From Rhizobiales bacterium IMCC20636 (GTDB lineage: Bacteria; Pseudomonadota; Alphaproteobacteria; Rhizobiales; GCA-2746425), in NCBI GenBank assembly GCA_016865015.1, contig CP018226.1, positions 1,767,001 to 1,831,000 of the forward strand: 64,000 nucleotides of DNA, read 5' to 3'. The position numbers were made by a program, and so were the translations under genes. Below, piece after piece: positions 39,519 through 47,922 of this stretch. A model generated the notes under the pieces. That model ran no database searches. It worked only from the letters and a program-made list of their open reading frames with translations, and had not been told where the DNA came from. Numbering within the stretch: position 1 is the first letter of the stretch; every line of letters starts with the position of its first letter.

Positions 39519-39794
39519 TTACACAGGTTCGTCTGGTGATTTGTCACCGAGACGGTAAACACCCTTGAAATTCCTGGGGTCAACTGTTTTGCCTTTGCGG
39601 CTGATGACAATTTCCTGTTGTTCGGCGAGCAGAACTGCTCTCGCCCTGATGGGCTTCATCAAGAGCCGCCACTTCTTTTCATCTGTGCCTGCAATGGCCC
39701 GGGCAACTTCGGATGGGCTGATGGATTTACCAGCTCCCCGTTGCGCGATCAATTCCAGTATCGTTTGATCAATTGTCGTTTCCTGATGTGTCAT
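39519..39794 (-). CDS. DUF3253 small protein
   Basis: A 91-residue soluble protein. The pattern QRGAGKSISPSEVARAIAG, then WRLLMKPIRARAVLLAEQQE and ISRKGKTVDPRNFKGVYRLG fits the DUF3253 family, a short winged-helix-like domain of unknown function. Its ATG overlaps the stop of the DUF599 gene (ATGA), so the two are translated from one transcript. Role unknown; a nucleic-acid contact would fit the winged-helix-like pattern but is a guess. Confidence 0.75.
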   Translation of the reverse strand: MTHQETTIDQTILELIAQRGAGKSISPSEVARAIAGTDEKKWRLLMKPIRARAVLLAEQQEIVISRKGKTVDPRNFKGVYRLGDKSPDEPV

Positions 39795-40504
39795 TTGACT
39801 TTGTTGCTTTCCAGACTTTTGAATGCTGCGCGGCGCGAAGCTGAATAGAACTGGCGCCTTATGAGCACCAGCAGCACAACGGTTGTCGAGACCATAAATA
39901 CTTCCGGCCCAAGGAACCAGCCGAGAAACCCCATTGCGAAAAAGAACGCGCGCAAACCCCTGTTGAAGTGTGTGCCTGCCAGGATTGTCATTTCTGTGAC
40001 ACTTTCAATGGCTGCCTTGGTATGCGCCGTCTCGGCGTGTTCCTTGGCGGGAACGGCACCGACCAGCATGGATGCATAATTGAACAGCCGATAAGCCCAG
40101 CCAAATTTGAAAAAGGCATAGGCATATACCAGCAACATGCCGAGCACTTTTGTTTCCCATTCTGCGCGAGTCATTTCAATTGCGAAGGGCAGGTGACTGA
40201 AAACCGCCAGAACTTCTTCGGCACCACTCAGCAGAGCAAAGGTACCGCCGATTGCAAAGATCGAGGTAGACGCGAAGAACGCAGTGCCTTGTTGCAGTCC
40301 GGCCATGATGGAGGTGTCGACAATGCGCAGGTCTCGTTGCAGCATCGTTTGCATCCATAATGCGCGTTGCCGGTCCATCGCCGCCGACAGCGTGCGGTCT
40401 GCGAATTTTGAATGGTCCAGCAGATAGGAATAGAGAATCCAACCGGCTGCGAACCAGGAGATGGCGATGACATCCATAAGCGGTAATTGAGGCAACATGT
40501 TCAT
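39791..40504 (-). CDS. DUF599 family membrane protein
   Basis: With the ATG at 40504 this is a 237-residue protein; a second ATG follows two codons later. It shows a DUF599 pattern: an N-terminal hydrophobic segment (DVIAISWFAAGWILYSYLL), the cytoplasmic block MDRQRALWMQTMLQRDLRIVD, two central hydrophobic segments and a C-terminal one. The RIVDTSIMAGLQQGTAFFAS stretch is characteristic. The frame extends upstream to 40705, but that part is Cys/His/Ser-rich and unlike the family. Function unknown. It is coupled to the DUF3253 gene. Confidence 0.82.
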   Translation of the reverse strand: MNMLPQLPLMDVIAISWFAAGWILYSYLLDHSKFADRTLSAAMDRQRALWMQTMLQRDLRIVDTSIMAGLQQGTAFFASTSIFAIGGTFALLSGAEEVLAVFSHLPFAIEMTRAEWETKVLGMLLVYAYAFFKFGWAYRLFNYASMLVGAVPAKEHAETAHTKAAIESVTEMTILAGTHFNRGLRAFFFAMGFLGWFLGPEVFMVSTTVVLLVLIRRQFYSASRRAAFKSLESNKVK

Positions 40505-41214
40505 GTGGCGAAGATGCCGCCGGGAGCGGGAAAACACAAGCTGTGATGGTTCGCAACGCGACATTGAAACTGTGTGAAAATGCCAGATGGCCGGTTTGCT
40601 CGCCGGATGTGTGCATATGGCTGCCTGTTGCTCCACAGATATTTTGGTGCGCGAGACCAAAAGCTGACAAGCAGAATAAAACAGCGATCTGGATTCGTGC
40701 GGCACGCCAGTCCAGAACAGGCATATTCCAGCACTGCATTTTATACCTGCATCTGGCGGTCAAACCCCTTGTTACCAGTCGTTTCTAACAGGTTGCAGCT
40801 ATATTTAGACCTTGCTATTCGGTGGATTGGCCCGTATGGGTTGGCCAGATGGTCTTGGCGTAAAGCGGCAGAGGTTTGCTGCAGCATTCAATTTTCTCAA
40901 ATCGAATTGCCCGCAATGACTGTCCATTGAGCCTGCAAAGTTCAACTTCACCTTTTATGATTCTGAGTGTTGACCGATTTTGCGGCCTCTAAGTGTACTC
41001 GACTCTGCGCGCTATTCCTCTGACGTCAATTTTTGACATATTTGGATCACATCCGTTTGTGACTGATCTTCGTTTGTGACTGACAGTCATGATGGACAGA
41101 TTGCCGTTTTTAACACGACGTTCAAATTCTGAATGGAGTGACTGAAGCCATCCTTGTGGCTGTGTTTTCTAAAATGAATTGTGCCTTCCCGATGTCCCCG
41201 CTCCATACCCGAGC
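40505..41214. other. Long intergenic region with direct repeats
   Basis: About 700 bases without a gene I can support; frames at 40574-40930 and elsewhere read as random protein. Near its right end CGTTTGTGACTGA occurs twice (41054-41066 and 41071-41083) with a 17-nt period. The second copy runs into a TGACT-GAC-AGTCA dyad (41077-41089), and a TGACGTCA palindrome lies at 41021-41028. This looks like the control region of the following three-gene unit. Confidence 0.45.
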
Positions 41215-42468
41215 ATGGATCGTCATGGCGCGTTGATTTCCTGTCCTTTTGTCAGGAAGTCCCAGGAGCTTGAAAATATTTTGGACAAATACCTGCTTTT
41301 TACACCAGGCCCCGTCAATGTGGCCGAGACCTTGCGCCGCGCGATCTGCAAGGAAGATATCTGCCACCGAGAACCGGATTTCGATAAACTTCTTGCCAGT
41401 ATAGAGCAGAAAATCATCTCACTCTTCCAGGTCAGAAACCGCAATCGCTATCGCGCAGTTGTGATCACCGGGTCAGGTACGGCCGCCAATGAAGCGATCC
41501 TCTCATCTGTTGTCGGCAAAGGTGCAATACTGATCCTGTCAAACGGTGAATTTGGTGAGCGTTTGCACAAGACCTCCATCATTCACAACAGAAAAACCCA
41601 TCAGATCAAAATGCCATGGGGAACCGGTTTCAATCTGGCAAAGATCAAAACCTATCTGGCGACGCATAAAATTGATGTCGTGGCGATGGTTCATCATGAA
41701 ACCTGTTCGGGCATGCTCAATCCGCTGGTCGAGATAGGCGCGATGGTCAAGGCGTGTGGTGCAATCTTTGTTGTGGATGGCGTCAGTTCTGTGGGTGCCG
41801 ATATGGTGGATATGGAAAGGTGCAATATTGCATTTTGTTCCAGCTCCAGTTCAAAGGCACTCGGGTCTTATCCTGGTCTGTCCTTTGTCATCGGACGCAA
41901 AAAGCAATTCAAGAAGCTCAAGAAGCATGCCGCAAACACCACCTATCTGAACCTGGCGACATTTTACGACTTTCTGAAATCGCGCAATCAAACGCCCAAT
42001 ACGCCCGCTGTTCCGTTGTTTTTTGCGTTGGAAACGGCTCTCGTCAACATTTTGCAGGAGGGCGTGGGCAAACATGGTGCAGCCATTCAGGCACGGGCGG
42101 ATCTGTTGCGCCTTGGCATGCGCAAGCTCAATCTTGAATTTTTGATTGATGAGCGCAAGATGAGCTCGGTCCTGACCACTGTGTGCGTTCCGCTGTCCAT
42201 CACCGTCAAAGACATTCGTGATCGTCTGCGCGAAAAATCCATCATCATCTATGAGGGCAAGGGCTGCTTTGCCGGCAAGGTGTTTCAGGTTGGCAATATC
42301 GGAGAGCTGTCCGACTATGACATAGGATACTTTCTGGCGTCACTGAAGGACGTCCTGCTGACCTTGCGGGCAGAGGCCGCAATTCCAGTCGTTCTTCCCC
42401 TCAGGTCTGAGTCCGCACGGCTCCTGAATGTGCTGCCCAAAAGGCGTGTGCTGGCGAGGGTGGCATGA
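41215..42468 (+). CDS. PhnW-like class V aminotransferase (2-aminoethylphosphonate type)
   Basis: A PLP-dependent fold-I aminotransferase related to 2-aminoethylphosphonate-pyruvate aminotransferase. Visible blocks: KYLLFTPGPVNVAETLRRAI with DICHREPDF, the VVITGSGTAANEAILSSVV loop, the PLP-phosphate and ring contacts in IFVVDGVSSVGADM (Asp188), and the Schiff-base lysine Lys214 in SSSSKALGSYPGLSF. With the ATG at 41215 the protein has 417 residues; a TTG at 41281, behind AGGAG, would start only four residues before LLFTPGP and fits PhnW better, so the start is uncertain. The C-terminal 40 residues extend past the usual end. It overlaps the next gene by four bases. Confidence 0.8.
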   Translation: MDRHGALISCPFVRKSQELENILDKYLLFTPGPVNVAETLRRAICKEDICHREPDFDKLLASIEQKIISLFQVRNRNRYRAVVITGSGTAANEAILSSVVGKGAILILSNGEFGERLHKTSIIHNRKTHQIKMPWGTGFNLAKIKTYLATHKIDVVAMVHHETCSGMLNPLVEIGAMVKACGAIFVVDGVSSVGADMVDMERCNIAFCSSSSSKALGSYPGLSFVIGRKKQFKKLKKHAANTTYLNLATFYDFLKSRNQTPNTPAVPLFFALETALVNILQEGVGKHGAAIQARADLLRLGMRKLNLEFLIDERKMSSVLTTVCVPLSITVKDIRDRLREKSIIIYEGKGCFAGKVFQVGNIGELSDYDIGYFLASLKDVLLTLRAEAAIPVVLPLRSESARLLNVLPKRRVLARVA

Positions 42469-43235
42469 TGAATGGCAAGATGTCGCAGCTTTGGGATACC
42501 AAAACCAGAGATGATGAATGGTGGTCCTCATTTGTGACGGCACCATTGGCCCTGATCGCCAATTACGCCGTGGTGGACGTGCCCTGGATAACGCCCAACC
42601 GCATCACTGCAGCATCATTTCTGGTGGCGGTGCTGTCGATCTTCTGCATTCTGATCGGAGGCTACGGTAATTTTATCGCAGCTGCGATCCTGATCCATCT
42701 CAGCCACGTGCTCGACTGTATGGATGGGCAAATGGCGCGCTACCGGAAGGTATCGTCCCCGGTTGGCAGCTACTATGATCGCCTGACGGATCAGGTTCAG
42801 GTGACATTGTGGTTTGGCGCGATAGGGTATGCCGCCTATGCACAGACGCTCAGTGTCGTACCTGTCTTTCTTGCCCTGATTGGCATCGCGTTCTACGGAC
42901 TGCGCGGTTATGTCAAATACATTGCCATTCAAATCGAAACCGCACGCAATCCGGATTATCCGGCTGCGATGGCTGATCTGAACCATGTGAAACCCACAGC
43001 AGGTTTCGGCTTTGGCCTTCGCGCAAATCTATCGTGGTTCTTCAGGGAACAGCACAAGATTGTTTTTGCGGATGAGGGGGTTTTCATCTTCATACTGTCT
43101 GCAGCGCTTGTCCTGGACCAGATCACTGCGATGCTCTGGGTGTTTGCTGCCAGCCAACTTTTCTGGGGCATCTACTGGTCCGTGAAACAGGGGATGAACA
43201 TCAATGCAAACCGACAATTTCCGATTCAAAAATAA
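42465..43235 (+). CDS. CDP-alcohol phosphatidyltransferase family membrane enzyme
   Basis: A 256-residue membrane protein with about five hydrophobic segments. The full CDP-alcohol signature is present at residues 84-109: Asp84, Asp87, Gly88, Ala91, Arg92, Gly101, Asp105 and Asp109 (in LDCMDGQMARY and GSYYDRLTD). Such enzymes join a CMP-activated head group to an alcohol, or the reverse. Between a PhnW-like aminotransferase and a nucleotidyltransferase, the likely substrate is a CMP-activated aminoalkylphosphonate or related head group. The start is the first of two ATGs and overlaps the upstream stop (ATGA). Confidence 0.88.
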   Translation: MMNGKMSQLWDTKTRDDEWWSSFVTAPLALIANYAVVDVPWITPNRITAASFLVAVLSIFCILIGGYGNFIAAAILIHLSHVLDCMDGQMARYRKVSSPVGSYYDRLTDQVQVTLWFGAIGYAAYAQTLSVVPVFLALIGIAFYGLRGYVKYIAIQIETARNPDYPAAMADLNHVKPTAGFGFGLRANLSWFFREQHKIVFADEGVFIFILSAALVLDQITAMLWVFAASQLFWGIYWSVKQGMNINANRQFPIQK

Positions 43236-43273
43236 CGCGCCTGTGATGGCGACAAGACGGGATACATTCAACT

Positions 43274-44104
43274 ATGAGACATGAAAACAATCGCGCTCCA
43301 AAGGCTGTCATTCTGGCGGCTGGCATCGGATCCAGACTGCACCCACTGACAGATGATTGCCCCAAAAGTCTGCTGTCTGTCGGCGGGTCCGTTATTCTGG
43401 AAAGAATGATCCGGAATTGCCTCAGCTCCGGCATCTCCCAGTTCGTTCTGGTGCTGGGATATCGCGACGATCAAATCAGAGAATTCATCAACAAGACGTT
43501 TCGGGGAATCCGTATCAGCTATGTTTTCAATGACAAGTACCAAGACACCAATACCGGCTATTCGCTGATGTTGGCATCTTCGGCCATCGCAGGCTCGGAA
43601 TTTGTCAAATTCGATGCCGATGTGGTGTTCGACACCAAAATCCTGCGCCGTCTTCTGGATAGTGACATGCCAAACGTGCTGTGTATCGACCGCAATATCG
43701 CACTTGAAGACGAAGAGGTGAAGGTCATTGCCGACGATCAGATGCGTGTGCTCGAAGTTGGCAAGAAGGTCGACCCGAAGAAGGCCGTTGGTGAATCAAT
43801 CGGCATAGAAAAGATCAGTGCCGAGGCCGGATCCCTGCTGTTTGCGGAACTGGCGCAGATGATGAAAAATCCCTTGCTTCATCAAGAGTATTATGAGGCG
43901 GCTTACGCACAATTGGTGACCAAGGGAACTGTGTTTCACGCGCTTGATATTACGGGACTGGATTGGACCGAGATTGATACAGCCAAAGACTTTGCACTTG
44001 CAAACGACATGTTCCAATCCCCGATCAAAACCGTGTCACGCAGTCAGCAATCGGCGCTGGATGAAGCTGCAGCCAAGGTTGCCATGCCCGTTTTACCAAG
44101 TTAG
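43274..44104 (+). CDS. Sugar-phosphate/phosphonate-type nucleotidyltransferase (LicC/PntC-like)
   Basis: A 276-residue NTP transferase with a Rossmann-like domain. The nucleotide-binding motif AAGIGSRLHPLTDDCPKSLL has the conserved Gly, Arg21 and Lys31. The metal-binding aspartates are in FVKFDADVVFD and, near the C-terminus, LDWTEIDTAKD. The short size and absence of a left-handed beta-helix fit cytidylyltransferases such as LicC (phosphocholine) and PntC (2-aminoethylphosphonate). The neighbours favour a CMP-phosphonate product. 38 nt after the CDP-alcohol gene; same operon. Confidence 0.85.
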   Translation: MRHENNRAPKAVILAAGIGSRLHPLTDDCPKSLLSVGGSVILERMIRNCLSSGISQFVLVLGYRDDQIREFINKTFRGIRISYVFNDKYQDTNTGYSLMLASSAIAGSEFVKFDADVVFDTKILRRLLDSDMPNVLCIDRNIALEDEEVKVIADDQMRVLEVGKKVDPKKAVGESIGIEKISAEAGSLLFAELAQMMKNPLLHQEYYEAAYAQLVTKGTVFHALDITGLDWTEIDTAKDFALANDMFQSPIKTVSRSQQSALDEAAAKVAMPVLPS

Positions 44105-44246
44105 AAATCATTTCTCTGGTGCGCAAAATCTGCTCTTGCATACAGGGTTAAAAAAGTCTAAATGACTTGCTGCATCGCAATAAACATTGTCCTTGGGGGG
44201 CTGGTGTGAACATGTGATGGTCCTGTTTTCAATAGAAGTTTTAAAC

Positions 44247-44390
44247 ATGTATCAACAGAATGGAGCGTCCTGCTGGGGCGCCGCACGTTGGACCTTATGT
44301 GGCTCTGCATGCGTACTGCTCGTGTTTTTCCTCGTCAACAACAGCGAGACACAGTCGGTCTCCGACCCTGCTGCGATTGCTGCTAACTAA
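44247..44390 (+). CDS. Possible 47-residue membrane peptide
   Basis: A short frame with one hydrophobic segment (SACVLLVFFLVNN) after a Trp/Cys-rich start and a polar tail. AGAAG lies about 9 nt before the ATG. It sits alone in the 354-nt gap between the nucleotidyltransferase and the rhodanese gene, in which I see no other feature. Coding status is doubtful. Confidence 0.3.
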   Translation: MYQQNGASCWGAARWTLCGSACVLLVFFLVNNSETQSVSDPAAIAAN

Positions 44391-44458
44391 GCGCTTATCA
44401 GACTCGCTTTTTAACACTAATGTGGACCCTCGACGAAATATGATCGGGGTCACACAGC

Positions 44459-44866
44459 GTGCAAACAATTACCAAATCTGCGTCAGATCTGGTCGCCGAG
44501 GCGGAAGCTGAAATTGCAGCTTTCACGCCCGCAGAAGTTCAGCAGCGCATGATAGGGGACAATCCACCTGTCATGATTGATATTCGCGATATAAGGGAAC
44601 TGTCCGCATCCGGCAGGATCAGCGGTGCGGTCCATGCACCACGCGGCATGCTGGAGTTCTGGGTAGATCCTGAAAGCCCCTATCACCGAGACGTTTTTAG
44701 CAATCATGACAGTTTTGTGCTGTTCTGCGCCGCCGGATGGCGCTCGGCACTGGCTACAAAAACGCTGCAGAATATGGGCATGACAGGATTGGCTCACATG
44801 ACTGGTGGCTTTACGGCCTGGGTCGAGGCCGGTTTGCCTGTGGATAAAGAGAAGAGCGCCCGGTAA
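44459..44866 (+). CDS. Single-domain rhodanese-like sulfurtransferase
   Basis: A 135-residue protein starting at GTG, with CGGGG upstream as SD. It has the rhodanese pattern: VMIDIRDIRELSASGRISGA, then the active-site loop LFCAAGWRSALATKTL with the catalytic Cys, and the end MTGGFTAWVEAGLPV. No signal peptide. It probably carries a persulfide or acts as a small-molecule sulfurtransferase; the physiological acceptor is not known. Confidence 0.9.
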   Translation: MQTITKSASDLVAEAEAEIAAFTPAEVQQRMIGDNPPVMIDIRDIRELSASGRISGAVHAPRGMLEFWVDPESPYHRDVFSNHDSFVLFCAAGWRSALATKTLQNMGMTGLAHMTGGFTAWVEAGLPVDKEKSAR

Positions 44867-45012
44867 TCCCCGCAATTCACACACTTATCCACAGGGGGAT
44901 TCAGTGAGGCACTACAGGCTTTGGCCGGTTCTGTTTTACGGGCTGGACATGTATGTTGTGACGGCTGGGCTCTCTCCGGCAGTCCATTAAAGTTACAGGT
45001 AACGAAAGCCGC

Positions 45013-45450
45013 ATGACACTCAATCTCATCAAGCTTTGTGTTGGTGCTGAATCGATTGACGATCTGGAGCGCTGGATTGAAAACCGGGCGATGCTTGCCA
45101 GGCAGGCGGGTCTGGAGCCTGAACATGCTCACACTACCCGGATGATGCCCAAACGTCGTGACGAGCTTCTGGATGGCGGCTCGCTCTACTGGGTGATCAA
45201 GGGCAATGTGCAGGCACGTCAACGTTTGCTGGATGTGCGCCCCTTTACCGATTCAGCCGGGATCAGCCGCTGTGATCTGGTTTTGGAACAACTTGTGCGG
45301 CCGACACAATGGCAGCCCAAGCGCCCGTTTCAGGGATGGCGATATTTCAGAGCCGAAGATGCACCGGCAGATCTGACGGAAGATGCGCAAGCGCTGAAGG
45401 ACATGCCCGACGCAATGCGCAATGAACTTCTGGAACTGGGACTGCTTTAG
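45013..45450 (+). CDS. DUF1489 family protein
   Basis: A 145-residue soluble protein of the alphaproteobacterial DUF1489 family: INLIKLCVG-type start (MTLNLIKLCVGAESIDDLE), HTTRMMPKRRDELLDGGSLY in the middle, and the end RPFQGWRYFRAEDAPADL followed by PDAMRNELLELGLL. Function unknown. A 146-nt gap separates it from the rhodanese gene and it converges with the TPR gene across about 205 nt. Confidence 0.85.
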   Translation: MTLNLIKLCVGAESIDDLERWIENRAMLARQAGLEPEHAHTTRMMPKRRDELLDGGSLYWVIKGNVQARQRLLDVRPFTDSAGISRCDLVLEQLVRPTQWQPKRPFQGWRYFRAEDAPADLTEDAQALKDMPDAMRNELLELGLL

Positions 45451-45655
45451 GCTTGCGCCAGGGAACGACATCGCAATCATGAGTTGGGATTTGCCTGTCT
45501 CCAAATGCCGAGCATTTCCCGCGATTGTCCAAACCATCAATAATTCCGACCCTCAAACCTGTATGGATATTTCATGGGTCTGCAGGCATGCGAAACAGCT
45601 TTTTTGAAGTGGGTGGAATAGGCTCACAAACGGCTTCTTTGGAGAGCTCTGCCGG

Positions 45656-47707
45656 TTAGTTTTGTCTCGTCAGATCCGCCAGAGCTCTCATGGCGGCCTT
45701 GTTCCCGACACTGACCAGAGAGCGGAAAATTTTGATCGCGTCAGGCCGGCGCCCGAGTTTTTGATAGGCATATCCACGAATGATCATGAGGTCCTGGCGT
45801 TCGGGGGCGAAGCGCGCGCGCTGATCAAGAGCAATGATTGTTTCGTGGTATCGGCCGATTTTGAAGGCGCCAATTGCGCGGTCTGCCAAAATCGAGCTCT
45901 GCAATTCCTTTGCGCGTTCCGGAGACTGCGGTGCGGCCGTTGCCGCAGCTGCAGCCTTATCCGGCATCTCCAGTCTCAAATAAGCAAGGCTCTGACCATA
46001 AGCGGCTTCCCGCCGTGTTGCATCCGAGCCGCTATCGAGTGCGCGTTCAAATGCACTTACTGCTTCCATCGTCCGACCCAGTTCCATCAGGCACCAGCCG
46101 CGCGTCAATGCGTGTTCGGGAGACAGGTTGTTGGAGCTTTTTGTACTTTTACAGGAATTGTTCGGAGCAGATGAGCCGGCAGAGGACTGGGCAGGTACAG
46201 TCTTGGTCGTCCTTGGCTTGACGGGAGGATTGGTCGTCTGCGTATCGTTGTCTTGCCCAAGGGTGGCAATACGCTCCGACAGGTTCTTCCATCTGGCCTG
46301 AATCGTTGCCACTTCGCTGTTGTTCCCAAGTGCATTAAATGCAAGTGCGAGGCCATAAGCAGCGGGTTCATGTGCGGGATCCAACGACAGAGCGGTCCGA
46401 AACCATTCGACGGCTGTATCGTGTTGTCCCAAATAATGCGCATACCAACCGAACTGCTCGATCGCAATAACATTGCCTGCATCCAGAACAACTGGCGCCA
46501 TGCGCATCAAAACTTCAGATTTGATGGCTTTCGGTGGGTTGAGACCGAGAAGGTTGGTCACTGCTGCCAGATAGGCCTCGCCGGTTTTTTCATCGACATT
46601 GCGAAATTCATAAAGCAATTCCTCCGCCTCGGAAAAATTGCCGAGTTCGAGCTCAGAAAGGGCCAAGCCCTGAGCGGCCTCGGGAGACTTGACCTGGTCG
46701 AGAGCGTTGCGAAACCAGATGCGTGACTGCGTGTAAACAGCTCTTTCGTAATTGTACCAACCCAGGAGCATGGCGTCCGACGGCTCCTCTTTGCGAAGAG
46801 CTGTCGTTTTCAATTGGGTGAGATATTCGTCGGGCACAATGATTGATTTATCATTTGCAGCGCGTGATATGATTGACCGTGCAAGGTCGTCCCGAATGTC
46901 GTCGAATTCTCCCTGTCCGGTCCTGCTGCGGCGTTCCAGTTTCAGGAGCGTTTCCATCTGTGCAATATCGAGAAATGCTCCGGCTTTGATCGGGGTCGCT
47001 TTGCGTTCTGCAGGATCGTCGCAATTGCTCAGGATATAGACATAGGCCTCGGCTGCACGCTGCTGTCTTCCTGTCTCAGCAAATGCTTCGGCCAGACGCC
47101 ACATGACATCCACTTCGGCGCATGTCAGCAGTTGCGTGGCACGTGCCGAGATGTCGATGACCGCCTGAAACCGTCCATCTTCCGACGCCATGACGAGTTC
47201 TTGTCTGTCTTTGGCCAGCTTCAGGCTGTTTAGCAGTTCTGCAGGTGGGAGAAAGGCCGGGTCGCTTTCACGTATTCGATCGATCTCGCTGTCGACTTCC
47301 TCATGCAGACCTTCCGAATACAGCTTCCACAAATTCTCGATCCGGCGGTCACTTGACGTGGAATAATCGAGTGGGTCTTGCGGCGGCTCCCAATTGGGAT
47401 ACAGCGCCTTAAGCCGCGCAATTTCCTTGTTGAGACGCTCGATATCACCTTGCGCGGCAAAATAGCGCAGGGCGCTTTCGTCCACGTCTCGCCGGTCAGA
47501 AACGGCACCTACCTCATTGCGCGGCAGATTTGGTTTTCCCAGACCTGCTTCCGCTCTGACAAGAGGTTTGGTCTGAATTGGAACGAACGGCCTTACACCG
47601 GATTCTTCCTGTGCGAAGGCAGGTCCCATATAATCTTTGCCCCGCAAACCGGCATATCCGGCGGTCGCCAATGCGAAGACTGTTAAAGCCACATATGAGG
47701 TGCGCAT
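45656..47707 (-). CDS. Exported TPR-repeat protein of the cellulose locus
   Basis: A 683-residue protein with an N-terminal signal or anchor (YVALTVFALATAGYAGL) and many TPR-like repeats, clearest in residues 195-240, 310-380, 415-460 and 530-680 (for example AVEWFRTALSLDPAHEPAAY and AVSAFERALDSGSDATRREA). A Thr/Ser/Pro-rich linker occupies about residues 490-530. There is no C-terminal beta-barrel, unlike BcsC. It is divergent from bcsN across a 215-nt gap. A role as periplasmic scaffold of cellulose export (as proposed for TPR proteins such as BcsK in rhizobial-type loci) is plausible, but the name is not secure. Confidence 0.7.
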   Translation of the reverse strand: MRTSYVALTVFALATAGYAGLRGKDYMGPAFAQEESGVRPFVPIQTKPLVRAEAGLGKPNLPRNEVGAVSDRRDVDESALRYFAAQGDIERLNKEIARLKALYPNWEPPQDPLDYSTSSDRRIENLWKLYSEGLHEEVDSEIDRIRESDPAFLPPAELLNSLKLAKDRQELVMASEDGRFQAVIDISARATQLLTCAEVDVMWRLAEAFAETGRQQRAAEAYVYILSNCDDPAERKATPIKAGAFLDIAQMETLLKLERRSRTGQGEFDDIRDDLARSIISRAANDKSIIVPDEYLTQLKTTALRKEEPSDAMLLGWYNYERAVYTQSRIWFRNALDQVKSPEAAQGLALSELELGNFSEAEELLYEFRNVDEKTGEAYLAAVTNLLGLNPPKAIKSEVLMRMAPVVLDAGNVIAIEQFGWYAHYLGQHDTAVEWFRTALSLDPAHEPAAYGLALAFNALGNNSEVATIQARWKNLSERIATLGQDNDTQTTNPPVKPRTTKTVPAQSSAGSSAPNNSCKSTKSSNNLSPEHALTRGWCLMELGRTMEAVSAFERALDSGSDATRREAAYGQSLAYLRLEMPDKAAAAATAAPQSPERAKELQSSILADRAIGAFKIGRYHETIIALDQRARFAPERQDLMIIRGYAYQKLGRRPDAIKIFRSLVSVGNKAAMRALADLTRQN

Positions 47708-47922
47708 AGCCGCTTTTGTCTTTCTTGCGGAGTGAAGGGTAATTTTGTCTAAATCTTACCGAACAGGGTAAACGTTTGATTAATTTCTCCCCGTTAAGGT
47801 TGTTTTCAACAAAGGTTACCTCTTGCGTAGCCCACGTGTTCAAGATTCAATTATGACGGGTGATTTGTGTTCGCTGACCAACGAACGACAGGACGCTGCT
47901 GCCTCCGGTTAAGGAAACACTC

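Noticed and set aside
39170-39610. 146-codon minus-strand frame and a 125-codon plus-strand frame before the DUF3253 gene
   Set aside because: They overlap each other, the operator copy B and the DUF3253 gene. Neither has an SD or recognisable motif. A decayed gene remains possible.
40574-40930. 118-codon plus-strand frame in the long gap before the aminotransferase gene
   Set aside because: Composition (many Cys, Trp, Arg) and absence of an SD point to a chance frame.
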